A stretch of 64,000 nucleotides of DNA from Lumbricus terrestris (GCA_949752735.1 OX457052.1:37513868-37577867); one strand, 5' to 3'. Numbered from the stretch's first letter, positions 11,318 to 23,639 are shown. Program-made: numbers and translations. Notes: generated from the letters alone by a model not told the origin.

Positions 11318-12359
11318 GGTGGCCTGACAAAATGTCGCAAGACAAAATGTCGCCGACAAAATGTCGCAGCGACAATATGTCGCAAGACAAAATGTCGCCG
11401 ACAAAATGCCGTGGATAATTCTACTCACTAAGTGCGTTGTGGAATAAAGTGGAATAAATGGCTTCGATCTTTCCGAAGTTTTAAGTATATCTGTACAAGG
11501 AGGTAGAGCATGGTAGCGGACCAGGAATAAAGAAGACGGACCTGAGACAAAGTTTGTAGATAGTACAAAGCGGTACAAATGATCAATAGACATCAAAGAG
11601 AAAAGAAATGCAGAAAAACTGGCTCGTAGACTTCAACCAGAGCAGCATATTATGGCTCTCTTGCTTCGTCAACTGGACCGTGGGGTTCCACCAGGAAAGA
11701 AGAGGAAGGCGTAGGCTATGTTAGAGTGAACGAATGACTTCACACTATCGTCACCGATTATGGAAACACAGAATCCATTCAATACTTGTGAGACATGGCA
11801 AGAATTCTCAATATCAATGTTGTATGAACTGTTTGAGAGTTGTATTAGCATTATTCGTGGACATTAATTTTACAGAGACATTAACAGATTGAATATTAAT
11901 TTCACTTTAGCTTTAGAGTAACATGTATTTATAGTCTGTTTGCACACTCTTTAGCTTTGTATTTATATTTTTTGCCATTCATCACGTTCAGTTTCGTATA
12001 CATTAACACATTTAATATAAACATCAATGTATCTGCATTAGTAACTTCATGGAATGAGAGTTAGTTCGCACCCTTTTTAGCTTTTGAATGTTTTGCGGGC
12101 TTTCTTCGTCGACATTTTTATTTGGAATGTGTGTCGGTTGACACTACTATTAACAAGTTCATTCGATGGATTTTTAAATGGTCGATTTGTGCAATAAAAA
12201 ACTGTTTTACTCATTTACGATTGCACCATTTTGTCGGCGACATTTTGTCTTGCGACATATTGTCTCTGCGACATTTTGTGGGCGACATTTTGTGGGCGAC
12301 ATTTTGTCGGCGACATTTTGTCGGCGACATTTTGTCGTGCGACATTTAGTCATGGAACC
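11318..12359. mobile_element. DNA transposon with repeat-built TIRs and 8-bp TSD
   Basis: Flanked by GTATAATG at 11310-11317 and 12360-12367. The first 21 bp of each end match at 17 positions (GGTGGCCTGACAAAATGTCGC; GGTTCCATGACTAAATGTCGC). Beyond that, both ends consist of repeated GACAAAATGTCGC-type units in the same order (11331-11420 and, inverted, 12226-12350), including the variant GACAATATGTCGC. A plus-strand frame at 11600-11716 ends ALLLRQLDRGVPPGKKRKA and then TAG, possibly the end of a dead transposase. The superfamily is undetermined; 8-bp duplications fit hAT or Mutator-like types. Confidence 0.85.
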
Positions 12360-12367
12360 GTATAATG

Positions 12368-13028
12368 CGTTGTGTTAGATCAGAACTTAATTTTGTACCT
12401 CACATTAATTGTCTCAGTCGCTCCTGTTTTTATCAGCTGCGCCAGCTTCGCACTGTCGCTCGCTCTCTCTCAATTGGCGCTGCAACTACGCTTGTACATT
12501 CCTTTGTCTCAGCTCGTCTTGACTATTGCCTATCCCTTTATGCTGGTTTACCATCTGGTCGATTATCTTCTCTTGACCGTATTCTGCGCGCTGCAGCACG
12601 CCTCATTGGTCATCTGTCCAAATTTGTTCATGTTGCAAATTACATGCTGGAGGTTCTGCATTGGCTCCCTGTCCGTCAGCGCATTGAATACAGAATCTAT
12701 TCCTTGATATTGCGATACCAGCTAGGTCTTGCTCCATCTTACCTACTCGATCTTTGTCGACCTGTGTTAAGTGCTCGGACTGGTCGGTTCCTACGCTCGG
12801 CTGATAGGGAAGTAATTTTTTCCCTTTTGCTCGTACCTCCATCATGCAGAGTCGTGCTTTTTCTGTGGTTGGTCCAGTGGTATGGAATGCCCTCCCACTT
12901 GAGCTGCGCCTGTTCCCTAGATCACTCTATGACACATTCTATAAGCACTTAAAAACTGTTCTGTTTGTCCGTACTGGAGTCGGGAGCGCCTCTGAGTAGT
13001 TTCCTTGAAGAGGCGCTATATAAATACT
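12368..13028 (+). mobile_element. L2-like LINE, 3' end
   Basis: One frame gives QLRQLRTV, ARLDYCLSLYAGLPSGRL, AARLIGHL, MLEVLHWLPVRQRIEYRI and LGLAPSYLLDL, close to the element at 37183. The last part is frameshifted. The 3' end GGGAGCGCCTCTGAGTAG...GAGGCGCTATATAAATAC leads into a (TGAA)n tail. Confidence 0.88.
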
Positions 13029-13158
13029 TGAATGAATGAATGAATGAATGAATGAATGAATGAATGAATGAATGAATGAATGAATGAATGAATGAATGAA
13101 TGAATGAATGAATGAATGAATGAATGAATGAATGAATGAATGAATGAATGAATGAATG
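13029..13158. repeat. (TGAA)n microsatellite, LINE tail
   Basis: About 32 perfect tetranucleotide units directly follow the L2-like 3' end. The open frames spelling His-Ser-Phe-Ile repeats come from this array and are not genes. Confidence 0.95.
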
Positions 13159-14424
13159 CTTAGTTTCAATATCGTTACCCAAAACGCTCATAGTTGTAGT
13201 TTGTCTCTAATTTTAGCGATTATCGAATTAACATATTATATATAGCAAAATTTGTATACTCCATAAAGGTGTCTAAATCAAGCATTTGTACACACACATG
13301 ATTGTTTTAGTGTCTGGCAAGTTTTCGTGGCAGAGAAGTTCACACTAATGGGATATATTCTGAAAATGGTGCTTGGATTTCAAAAAGTAAAAAAATTATT
13401 TGCTATTAAAAAACAGAGTCTCTTCGCAATCGGAATTTTACAACGTTATATGATTGAAATCGCGAAACTAATCTTTTTTATTCTTCACGATATCTCTGCA
13501 ATAACTTTTTTCATTCAAAGATCGACCCATGCGATTTTTCATACATTTAATCAACATCATTTTTGCTAAAAGTTGGATTCGATGACTTCAATTTTTATTG
13601 CACTAGTTTCTGTTTAACGACATCGTGGGATGACAAAGATCGCCCTCCTCTTTCTAAATGCTTTCGGACTGGCCCTGACCGTCACTGTGACGCGGACAGC
13701 GTGGCTCTTCTCCTTCTGCAACATGTGGGACTGGCGTTAACTGACAACTTACTATCAGTTAGTTATTGGATTGCAGTTGCGTAGCTAGTGGGAGTTTTAT
13801 CTTTAGTCAGATTCTAGAGCATTTGCAGAATTTGAACTGCAAGTTCAATATGACTTATTTATATCATAAAATTAAAGCGTAGTAATGGTGTCTAATGATA
13901 AGATTTTAGTTTGGTCCACTTCTAGCGCATCTTGCGACTGACTTGGCCAATGATCTCAATCTACTTTATTCGATTCACTCCAGTTTTTGCACTTTTGATT
14001 TACAGATAGGCTACTGTAGAGTGCAAAACAATACATCAAGCTTGAAATTGCATTCTGGTAGTTCTGCACTGGCTTCCAGACAGGTTAGTGTATGAATACA
14101 GGGTCGCTTCCTTAGAAGCCAGCTACGTCTTCGTCCAACTTGCCTACTTCATATTTTGCCAGCATCGAGTTTCTGCACCGGTGTAAAGGTTTCAAATTAC
14201 CCCCTCCTAAACATTACCCCCCGGTAACTTGAAACCGGTTTCAGATTACCCCCCCGGAAACTAGATTTGCATCAATCATCGCATTTATTGCGCTAAAAAA
14301 ATCAGAAAAATCATCCCGCTTCTTGTTTTGGTCGGAAGATTTTCATCCGTCATCCCACTTCGGGGTTTGCTATCAATATTTTGATCCGAAAAAAACAATA
14401 ACCTCGAAGCCATTTTCTCCATGT
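13159..14424. other. No gene; two TATA-26-AGGTGTC sites
   Basis: Plus-strand composite motifs: TATAG 13241/AGGTGTCTAA 13267 and TATAT 13860/TGGTGTCTAA 13886. 13640-13720 weakly resembles the 112-bp retroposed element. At 14190-14250 there is a short C-rich TTACCCCC cluster. Confidence 0.5.
13241..13280 (+). promoter_or_regulatory. TATA-26-AGGTGTCTAA composite site
   Basis: TATAG at 13241 and AGGTGTCTAAATC at 13267. Confidence 0.45.
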
Positions 14425-15290
14425 AAACTTCAGCGGAGCAGGTGATGCGGATAGCATTGGAAAGCCTTGGGGGCGGCCTTAGAATCGGAGGGAGAATTAT
14501 AAACAACCTCAGATATGCTGATGATATTGTTCTGATTGCTACATCTCCGGAAGAACTTCAAGAAATAGTGAACCGAGTAGAGAAGGCAGCAGAACAGTTC
14601 AACCTGAAGATAAATGTAGGGAAGACGAAGGTCATGACAACCACTGATGAGATTTTGACAACAGAAGTAAGCGCAGGACAGCTGGATCAAGTGGATTCAT
14701 TTGTTTATTTGGGATGCCGGGTTACAAAGGATGCAAATTGCACGGGAGAAGTAAAATCAAGACTTGCGATGGGAATGACGAGTCTGGTAAATATGACGAA
14801 GATTTGGAAAAATAAAGCTGTCAGCAACAGAACAAAGACGAGACTACTGAAGGTATTGGTGTTTCCAGTGGCGACATACGGGTGTGAGGCATGGACCTTA
14901 AAGAAAGAGGAGGAAAGACGCATACAAGCATTCGAGAACAAATGTCTTAGAAAAATATTAAGAGTCCCATGGACAAAAAAATTGACCAACGAACAGGTGT
15001 ACTTCATAGCAGGAACAAAGCAAGAACTGTTGACCCACGTAAAAACAAGAAAGTTGCGATACTTCGGACACGTGATAAGACAGAAAAAGGAAAGCATAGA
15101 AAACAACCTGATGACGGGACTGATGGAGGGAGAAAGGGGAAGAGGAAGACCAAGAATGGCATGGATAGACAACATCTTGAAATGGACTGGACTTTCGGGG
15201 AGGAGGTTAATGAATATGGCAGGAGATAGACAACTGTGGAAAATGCTTTTACTACGAAATGAAATGGTGGAGGTCCAACAAAGTTCTATA
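14425..15290 (+). mobile_element. RTE-like LINE fragment (reverse transcriptase C-terminal half)
   Basis: A long open frame carries the catalytic LRYADDIVLIATSPEEL, then LKINVGKTKVM, FVYLGCRV, VFPVATYGCEAWTL, KCLRKILRVPW, KLRYFGHVIR and GERGRGRPRMAWIDNI. This order is typical of RTE/BovB-type elements. The 5' side is cut before the palm domain's earlier motifs. Reading continues open to 15422, but similarity stops near 15260. Confidence 0.88.
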
Positions 15291-18200
15291 GTTGATAGTC
15301 GTTTTGCTGCTTTTACAACACTTTTGCCATCACAAAAGACAGTTATCGTCGCCATCCTCACTAAAGTTATGGTGGGTCGAAGTCATGGACTCAATATGAG
15401 ATTATGTCGGTGTAGAATTTGATTTGCAATTGGTTGTTCGTTCGTTTTAAAAGTATAACGTCATTGTGTGATAAGTAATATTATCATTAGCGCCCCTAAA
15501 TCTGGATTTTATTGCACTCAAACTCTTCTCGTATGCATGAATCATGTTCAAAAGACTCAGACTCTGATATTTTATTTACGCGTAAGTGGAATCAACGGAT
15601 GCCCGTGTAAAAATTGCCTTATTTCGAAGTGTATTCATTAATTTTAAATCTAAATATCCCATTTTGTGCATAAAATTAATGAATACCGAATTCATTGCTG
15701 AATTACAGGTTACTATAATAATCTTAAAACAATGGGATTGTTAGTCAGTGCAGTGACTATTTGTTTTTGGTTTATTTAAACTCAAAATTACATGCATAGC
15801 GTTGTAGTCGTCGTCGGTACGGTACCTATTCTTAAGTAAAAGATTTGGCGTCACAAAGGATGATATAACGTCGTAAGGATAGTTTTTAAAGGCTGGTGTT
15901 CAATGAGGGAATTTCTTCATGAAGTTTCTGAATAAAGCAGATGAAATTAAAAGCTAGACTCATATTTAGTCCAGCTGAAATCGAAATTTTACATAAGTGT
16001 ACAGAGTTCTACCCAGATTTTGTGCTCCAGAAATAAGCAAACAGCAACTGTTAATCAGTAAAGAGTTGAATGGTTATACGAAACTTACAAAACACAGGGA
16101 GATAGATACAATCGCTTTAGATCATGGCGTGAGATGCTGGGTAACCAATTCCAATAGTTAATTTTCTTTTCTTTGTTGTACTAATCCGGTTGACAAACCG
16201 CAACCCGTTACAGTGTTACAGTTATGCAATTGAAAAAGTTCACGAGAACACAAATCACAGAAAACATACATCTTAACTACTAACAGAACAGACAGCCTGA
16301 AAAGACAAAGCACGTCCGCCGTACGGGAGCGATCTCGTTACCTCTCGTTCTCTATGTCAGCGTGTTATCCAAAGCGCTACCGGCTCCCACTCGACTACAG
16401 CAAAAATACTGAGTCGCACTCGACTACAGCAAAGCTAGGATGTATTGGCTGCGGTGGTCACAAAAAGAAAAATCCAAGGCCACGATTGGATGAGGAGGAG
16501 ACGTCAGAAAAGCTGCCTAAGATTAGTTAGAGTACAAAACACAATGCAATTGCATAGGCTATTAAAGAAATTGGGGTTACCATCGTCTTGTCATTGTTTC
16601 GGTCGACCTTGACGGTCGTGTTGCCTAATAGAGGCAATGTATCACGAGATTTAGTGTTTGAGGGTAGAAAATATATATGGCTAAAGTTAGACATTTTTTA
16701 AGGTGTGCAACCCAGACACTCTGCTTATCAATAATTATTTAATAATAAATCACAAGGGCATTTGACTTTGTTTTCTGCTTTTTTGCGTTAAAATTATAAA
16801 TAGCCAAAGTTAAATGTTTTTTGAAGGTGTGCAGTTCCGACAAACACTTCTAGTTTGCTTTGAATAAGAAATCGGAATAAGTAGGCTACATCCAATTGGT
16901 TTCCTGGTTGGACGTTTTAGCGTTTGACCTACTTACAGCAGACTTATATTTATAATCAATAATTGAGTCTGGCAAGTTCTGTTTGAAATTGTGAAAAATT
17001 ACACTGATCGGCCTTATACGTGACAAATAAAAAATCAAATCCTTTATTTGTTGACTAATCGAAAACAGCTTCAGCAATGAAATTGAACGTACGGTCACAG
17101 GGGAGATTCTAAGGGGTCTCAGAGTTCCCTAAATTAGCAGTATCGTATCTTGAGTCAATTATAATAGTTGAAGCAGCATAGTCCAAAATAGACATATTAA
17201 AGAACAGAAGGATATAAAAAAAATTATATTGCCTTAACTAGTGACTCAACAACGCGCATTATAATTATGTCAAAAGTCATTTTCAGTAGTTGCAATGATA
17301 CAAAATTATTTGTAGATATTAAATCTAATATTTTGTGGATGGAGTGGATGTGTTGGAATCTGATGTTGTTATCAAGCAGATTCTTGGATGTCGTAAGTCA
17401 GAGGTTTTACCGATCACGAAGTAGCGCAATCTTTTTGAATAGAAATAAGCTAAGAATTTTGCTGATTGATAATGGTAGGCCTATTTCGTTCCATGATATA
17501 ATCACTCCATTATAATTATTATATCTCACAGCAAACATTCTGGCTTTTGTGCGAGGATTAGAGACAAAATTGCCGATGCGCATCAAGAGAGTGAAGACCG
17601 AAGTGATTGACTGCGATTATATAATACCTTTGATTTGGTTTTAAGGGTGTCATTGGCATGCAGTTTATCATTCATTATGACACTCCGATAAATCTCATTG
17701 AAAAATGAACCATAGTAAACTGGTGTTTATGATTTGTGTTGGATTGTGCAATGTCTTACAACGGCGAACTTTAGTTTACGTGAAAAGTTCTCGGAGTCAA
17801 GTCACGTATTCTGTTGTCCGACTTTAATGTAAACGCATCTGATGAAAGCGTTTCTTTATGTCTTCACAAATCGTCGAAATATTGTCTACAGTAATATCAG
17901 GAAATTCAGTGTCACCGAGCTTTAATAGACCAAATAAATTTCTGTCGACAGAAACGATTTTTGTTGTCATAAGCTGTGGTTGACCTTTGGGCCCACCCTC
18001 CACCGCAGTTTATAATGCTCAGTGACTATGATAACTCAAACGGTAGATCTAAACAACCATTTGTTAGACACCTTTAAACAAGATTTTCAGAAGCTATAAA
18101 GTTTTTGCCTGCAACGCGTTTAACTGCATTGGATGAATATTGAGGAGACGAATAAAAATTGAGTACAATACCTGCGGCGACCAATTATTCCACTGAACTC

Positions 18201-18340
18201 AATGGCCATTATGATACTGATTCAAGCTACCGTACCTCGATATAATTTGAAATATTGTCTAATAGCTTGATCTCAAATAAACGGAATTGTCACAAAGTGT
18301 GTGGATCATTGATGATTACAATCCGACGCCGTAGAGTTTG
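15291..18340. other. 3-kb region without a recognisable gene
   Basis: 15865-16030 is related to 22066-22280: both have ATATAACGTCG...GGTGTT and then CAGCTGAAATCGAAATTT/CAGCAGAAATCGAAATTT. 16265-16300 is a minus-strand scrap of the SINE at 43718 (CTACTAACAGAACAGACAGC). Composite motifs lie at 16701 (loose), 16825, 17645 (25 bp) and 18073 (-, 25 bp). AGATGCTGGGTAACCAATTCCA at 16131-16152 resembles 23947-23969. No coding seen. Confidence 0.45.
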
Positions 18341-18563
18341 CTTGTTTGTTTGTATGTGCACTTGTTATAGCGCCCCTTCAAGCTCTCTCTACTCAGAGGC
18401 GCTCCCGAATGCAGAGCGGACACTGCATCGGAGTTTCACGCCGAAGCGCTGAGCAATTGTGAGTGAAGGACTTGCCCAAGGCCCTTACGCGGCGAGGTGG
18501 ATTCGAACGCCGAACCTTCCGGCTTCAAGGCAACGACGCCACTACTACATCACCGCGCCTCAC
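18341..18563 (-). mobile_element. tRNA-derived SINE with L2-like tail, full length
   Basis: Runs from the GTTTGTATGTGCACTTGTTA tail through ATAGCGCCCCTTCAAGCT, the core CACGCCGAAGCGCTGAGCAA and GACTTGCCCAAGG, to GATTCGAAC (box B) and CACCGCGCC, the 5' end of the tRNA-like head. Confidence 0.9.
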
Positions 18564-19090
18564 AAGGCGCGGTGGTGTTGAATTGGCCATCCACCTCCAA
18601 CAGAAAACTTGGTTCGGGTCTCATCCATGCACATAGGCGTGGTGCTATACCATCAGAGACGACCTCCATGCCTCCTCGCATGTCGAGGAGTCCTGGCTGC
18701 CTACTCTCGGTTCATCTACGCTCTCCGATTGAGTGTTAAGAGCATATGTCCATCCAACAGACCACTTGCATGTGGTGACACCGCGGTCGACCGCTTACTA
18801 GATGCCTCTCCTGGTTAGTGGGCCTAGCTATAGTACATGACCGGAAAAATTTAACCGCTTCTTACAGAAACCCCAAAGAATGGGTTACCCCCTGAGACTC
18901 TGTTCCAGGAATGTCCGACATGGTCACTTCTGCCGGGAATCGGATTCTTCGGACGGTCTGCAGGAACCCATTCCATTCAACGTATCGCGTTGTGTGTTTC
19001 CGTCAAGGCTGACGAGACTATAAATGTTTACGTCAAATCTGAGTGGCTGACGAGACTATAAAACGGTCTTCGGTCTAGACCTCACGGTTC
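18564..19090. other. Higher-GC stretch, not recognised
   Basis: Less AT-rich than its surroundings, with short open frames but no family I recognise. It precedes an RTE-like fragment and may be another part of a retroelement. Confidence 0.35.
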
Positions 19091-19094
19091 AGTA

Positions 19095-19600
19095 CCTTGC
19101 TCCTAAGTGCTGTAATACGCCGAGCAAATTTCTGTCCAGGGTAACGACCACTGTCGTCATAGACCCCGGTCAAATCGGATCCATCCACCTCACGACTTTA
19201 TGCTGCCAATAAAATAGGAACGTGATTTCATATCTACGATCCTCTCTGGTGACCTTTCTTGACTTATGGCCGTCAGGCGATGCCGTCAGCACGCGTCAGC
19301 CGCTTTCCCATGGTAGCTCTCCACTTTTGTCTATCCTGCGCCACATGCGTCGCCTCCTGTATCGTCATTCCTATTGCTTCGCAATCATCTCTTATCGTGT
19401 CGATCCATCTTTTCTTTGGTCTTCCCCTCGATCTTTTCCCATGTACATATCCGTTGAGCGCTATCTTTGGATATCTTTCGTTCCCCATTCTTGACACATG
19501 TCCAAAGTATCGCATTCTTCTATTCCGCACTTTGTCAATTGGTGACCTTTCTAAGTAGAAATAAATCTGGCGAGTCATAGCAGTATTATTGCAAACAACC
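19095..19600 (-). mobile_element. RTE-like LINE C-terminus plus 90-bp repeat at its 3' end
   Basis: Minus-strand frame 19602-19273 carries RRMRYFGHVSRMGNERY, HGKRSRGRPKKRWIDTIRDD and HVAQDRQKWRATM, the end of an RTE-like polyprotein. About 75 bp downstream on the same strand comes the 90-bp dispersed repeat (19192-19095). This suggests the repeat is this LINE family's 3' UTR or shares it. Confidence 0.83.
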
Positions 19601-19896
19601 AAACATCATTGTAAGCATACTTTGATACTCTTTCTTTTAATCATCGTATTCACTCCGATTGTCATTCCGATTGATAAAAATAAATGCAGGTACATATTAA
19701 TTATAAGGACCTTCTAACGTCTCGTTTCAAACCGATGTTTTGACACCCCAAGACGAACTTAAACCGTTGACTGCATTTATCTCATTTTTATGCCCTATAT
19801 CCAAACGACTGAGTCGGCCAAGGTGGTGTATAGCAATGTAGGGTCGCAAATTGTCGCTAAGTAATTTTCAGTACTCTTAGTTCTATTTTGTTTTAA

Positions 19897-20080
19897 TTGC
19901 AACCATGAAGAATCGAGCCTTCTCGATTCTTCATGGTGGAGCCATTGGTCTGAAGTGATTTTCTTTCTAGGGCTACGTTAGCATCATGAAACTCTACCAC
20001 AATCCGTCCTCCAAAAAACTTAAAATTGTTCTTTTGGGGGGCGTTATATAAGTTCCCAAATTGATGAATGAATTAATCGA
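19897..20080 (+). mobile_element. L2-like LINE 3' end with foldback
   Basis: ACCATGAAGAATCGAGCCTT matches the codons before AFSVVGP in the element at 38205. The sequence then folds back perfectly (19902-19917 against 19922-19937, 4-nt loop). Remnants of the C-terminal region follow, then GGGGCGTTATATAAGT and a TGAATGAAT tail. Confidence 0.72.
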
Positions 20081-20399
20081 GTGCTACAGTTGCACACCCT
20101 TAAAATGACGCAAACGTTATTTATAAGTCAATTGCCGCATATTCAAAATGAATAGTTTTCTGCTTAGTAATGTCACAGTTTAAAATTAGTGTGTAAGACA
20201 ATATTGATATATAGGCTAACAATGTTGATTGATTTGCATTAGATTCTATTGTCACAATATATATGAGCATAGAGAATGTAAGATGAACTCTTTTTTAAAA
20301 GGTGTTAAAGACTGACTATTGCTGAAATTGTGAAGCTTCAGCTAGACGCAGTTTGATGGTGTTTCTAGGACACTAGAAATTTGTTCTCATTGCATTGTA

Positions 20400-20475
20400 T
20401 ATTTTCTGTATTGTCGTCAACGGCCATTGATGTCATAGGACGACGTTAAACTGCTGAATAATAAATAAACGAAAT
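20400..20475 (+). mobile_element. RTE-type LINE 3' end
   Basis: TATTGTCGTCAACGGCC...GACGTTAAACTGCTGAATAA with an AATAAATAAA tail. Near copies lie at 42050-42110 (+) and, partly, 36290-36310 (-). TGACGTTAAAC before a short A/T-rich tail is typical of RTE-type 3' ends. Confidence 0.65.
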
Positions 20476-21590
20476 GAATTTGAGCATTCAAATTAGGAGT
20501 CGTTGACGGGAACCTGAAAATAATGACGTGAACTTTAAAATAATCAATAATAGACGACTGATCGTGGTACAACGTACACAGATAAGCTTGATGCAAATAT
20601 TATATGTATATTTTTTAGTAGGCCTACTTGGAAATGTCAGTTAACTGCTGGGGCTGATGCTGGACTGCTTCGTAATGTAACTGGGTGAAGCGGTGTGTCA
20701 CCTGGATTTGTCTCTTTTCCTAAATTAAACGAAGATTATCATTAGTAAGTCAATTCTCTGTTAGCATTTAAATTTGAAAGGATAAGCCTGTAGCTCGCGG
20801 AGGACTTGTGGATTTCCAGAGATTATGAACATCAGGGCGAATATTATTTTATCAATCAATCGATCGATCGATCGTCCAAAATGCGTAGCTCAAAAACTTC
20901 AATTTTAGTAGTGACATTTGTTAGAATCAGTTGACGAATTTCATTGCTCTAGAAAAAAGGAAAACCAAACTGGACATTGGCTTCATTGTTTATCCTCAGA
21001 CTTATCTGCTCTATAATAAATTTCGACCTCGGTGCTACCTCCTTCTGACAAGACGCAGCAGTCGTTGCCAAACTGGAACCCTGCTTCTTAATAATGTTTA
21101 AAGAAAATCTAACAATGTACTTAACATTTTGTGAAACCTCTAATCTACGCATAAACGTTAATAACGTTAATGTCAACGAGCGCTGCGTCAAGACAAGCGG
21201 GTTGTCCAAAGATCGATGTAGTCCACGTCAGAGTTCGTGTGCCAGGGAGAACATAGAGAGGAGGCATGATGATATGCTTGGATGTTCTAACAGAGACCAC
21301 AAACAGTTATCAGACTTATTTCTAAATAGTTGATTGATCAAATTAATTGATCAAAATTAAGTTATGATATAGTTTAAAGTAACTAAATTGATCTATGATT
21401 AGTCATGCTGCAATATTTCAACCTCGAAGTCTATCTAATTATGTAAAGAAATTCTGAAATATTATCTACCATTATTTTGCCAATCATTGATGAATGGTCT
21501 GTTTCGTTGTAAAATAACATTTTTTCGTTGTAAAATAACATTTTATTGCTGATAATGATGCTGCTAACAATTCTGTCAGACATAGATCAG
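20476..21590. other. No gene; small shared repeat
   Basis: 20676-20735 (GTAACTGGGTG...GGTGTGTCACC...GATTTGTCT...TTAAACGAA) is repeated at 29417-29462. Nothing else recognised. Confidence 0.45.
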
Positions 21591-22065
21591 CCAATGGGAT
21601 GGATCAAGGTTTGACGAGAGGGCTTACGACAACAGAGGTCGTTTCCCTCGAAAAAAATTTGTTTGGCATAATACAATTCATTTTTATCAGAAGTTAAACA
21701 TAAAGAGGAGGGAATCTGTTTTAAAGGTTTCGAACACGCATTCCGTCATTCAATGTTTCCACTTATATAGTCATGTCTATTTTTTAAAATTTGTTTGAAA
21801 ATATGAAATATAAAATTACACGAGAAAGATTTGTGCAGATTTCAGGTAGGCAGGCGATTGGTTGCTTCGCTATGGAGATCGTCTGGTCCCTCTCTCACTT
21901 ATGTTCACACAACTTCTGCGCTGGTCCATATTTTTAGAACAATCATCTTGCTGATGTCTAAGCTGACCATTTCAACTTATCTCAGGTCATTTCTTCTAGC
22001 AATATTAAGATGCTATACATGAAATAAAACGTGGAGATCATCCAGCTTCGTTTATATTCTTTATA

Positions 22066-22431
22066 TATAACGTCGCTAGAATATGTTGTAGAGGTGTTTA
22101 ACGAGTGAATTGTATTGCGGAGTTTTAAACAAGGGCGTATTAAATTACAAAATAGATTCAGCAGCCCAGCAGAAATCGAAATTTCACAACACCGCTTACA
22201 GTTACACTCAGACTCTGAGCTTCGCAAATAAATATAGTTGCAAAAATAAATATGAAGAAAACCTCGCACCAAAGAATATGCCAAATTAAATTACAAAGTA
22301 GATTCAACAGCCCAGCAGAAATCGAAATTTCACAACACCGCTTACAGTTACACTCAGACTCTGAGCTCCGCAAATAAATATAGTTGCAAAAATAAATATG
22401 AAGAAAACCTCGCACCAAAGATTATGCCAAT
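22066..22431 (+). repeat. Tandem 146-bp duplication behind a TATA-26-AGGTGTT site
   Basis: TATAA at 22066 and AGGTGTTTAA at 22092 precede two almost identical 146-bp units (22140-22285, 22286-22431), each with CAGCAGAAATCGAAATTTCA and CAGACTCTGAGCT. Segments after unit 2 (22440-22480, GCGCCTCTGAAGGCAAACG) match 38770-38810. The two units differ at only a few positions, so the duplication is recent. Confidence 0.8.
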
Positions 22432-23330
22432 AAACGGAGAATGTAGCGCCTCTGAAGGCAAACGTTGTCATTAATTACTAAGTTCCAGCCGAAGTTTTTA
22501 TTATCGCACGCACGAAATCATCAAAGCTTTTAGTTTGTCAAATTAAATGTAAAAAGCATGAACCAACAAAGGCTTCATGCGTTCGCTCCGTTTGTCGGTT
22601 CCGTCTGCAGCATGTTCCGCGTTTCCAGGGCTGTTTTAGAGGAATTTTTTGAACAGCATACTCCTTCTTTCCTTTCCCAACATCCATGGTAAATCACTTC
22701 CAATCGGAGGGCAATGACCTTTTTGCTAGTTTTAACTGTATAGAAGTGCTTCAACAACTGCACATTTTGTGTACAACTGCACGTTTAAAAAAGCAGTGCG
22801 CGTTTCCCGTTTTTACTTCTTCAAACAGTATTTCATAGTCAACGTCTATTTCGTTATCATGGTTAGGTAAAATCGTCATGAACGGCAATTATAGCAGACA
22901 CTATTTTATAAGATTTCTGTTTTATAGTACGCACCACAATTCCATGAAATTAGACACCCGTACAACAAAATTTGTAGAAGCTACATAAAGTAAATGTCAT
23001 TAGAAAATTTTAACTTTTGTTATCAAAATGGTTGAAACCATGCTGGTGGGTTCACGTTGTTTCAGCTCAAGTCTACGAACTTTGAAAGAAGGTTAGCGCA
23101 AGAATATTCGGCAGCCGGAACTATTTCCTAAACTGACGCTGACTTTGAATAATAATAATAACAATAATCTTTGTTTAATGACTCAATCTGACAAACCGCA
23201 CAAGTTTGGTCGAGTCTCTGAATACATGAGGGATGTAAGTTACTCCGCTGGCTCCCTAGCTCCGTTACCAACAGCCCATTGAACACCGACTCCCGGTTTT
23301 GAGGGTTTAGCCCATTTACACTTGCAGGCG
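22432..23330. other. No gene recognised
   Basis: Contains the region related to 38770-38940 (GCGCCTCTGAAGGC; TTCGCTCCGTTTGTCGGTTC), a minus-strand composite motif (TGTAG 22985, GGGTGTCTAA 22959), and a short AATAATAAT tract near 23150. Confidence 0.45.
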
Positions 23331-23615
23331 CTGTGCTGCTCCACCACGCACGTCTAGCGCCACTGCTCTCTCCGTTCAGCTGCACAAGCGGAACTTATTG
23401 TTCCCCGCTCACGGACTGCAATCAAGCAGCGCCGTGCTTTCTCCGTGGCTGGCCCTGGGACCTGGAATGCGTTCCTTGCTATTCCTCGTCAAATACCTAT
23501 TGCTCTTTCTGCTTCATTTCTCACTGTTCTCAAGACTCTCTTATTCGACCGGGGTTGGACTGGGAGCGCTCCTGAGTAGATACCTTGAATGGAGCTAAAT
23601 AAAATTGCTAGTAAA
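23331..23615 (+). mobile_element. L2-like LINE 3' end
   Basis: One frame reads AELIVPRSRTAIKQRRAFSV, AGPGTWNAF and FLTVLKTLLFDRGWTGSAPE then TAG at the end of GGGAGCGCTCCTGAGTAG, the standard C-terminus and tail of this LINE group. Confidence 0.85.
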
Positions 23616-23639
23616 AAGGATAAATAACCCAACCGGGTG

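Noticed and set aside
12226..12350. CRISPR-like regularly spaced repeats
   Set aside because: The GACATTTTGTCGG units abut without unique spacers and are mirrored at 11331-11420; they are transposon termini in a eukaryotic genome.
12939..13191. Minus-strand open frames with His-Ser-Phe-Ile repeats
   Set aside because: They come only from the (TGAA)n array.
14705..15361. 218-codon minus-strand frame
   Set aside because: Antisense of the RTE-like reverse transcriptase.
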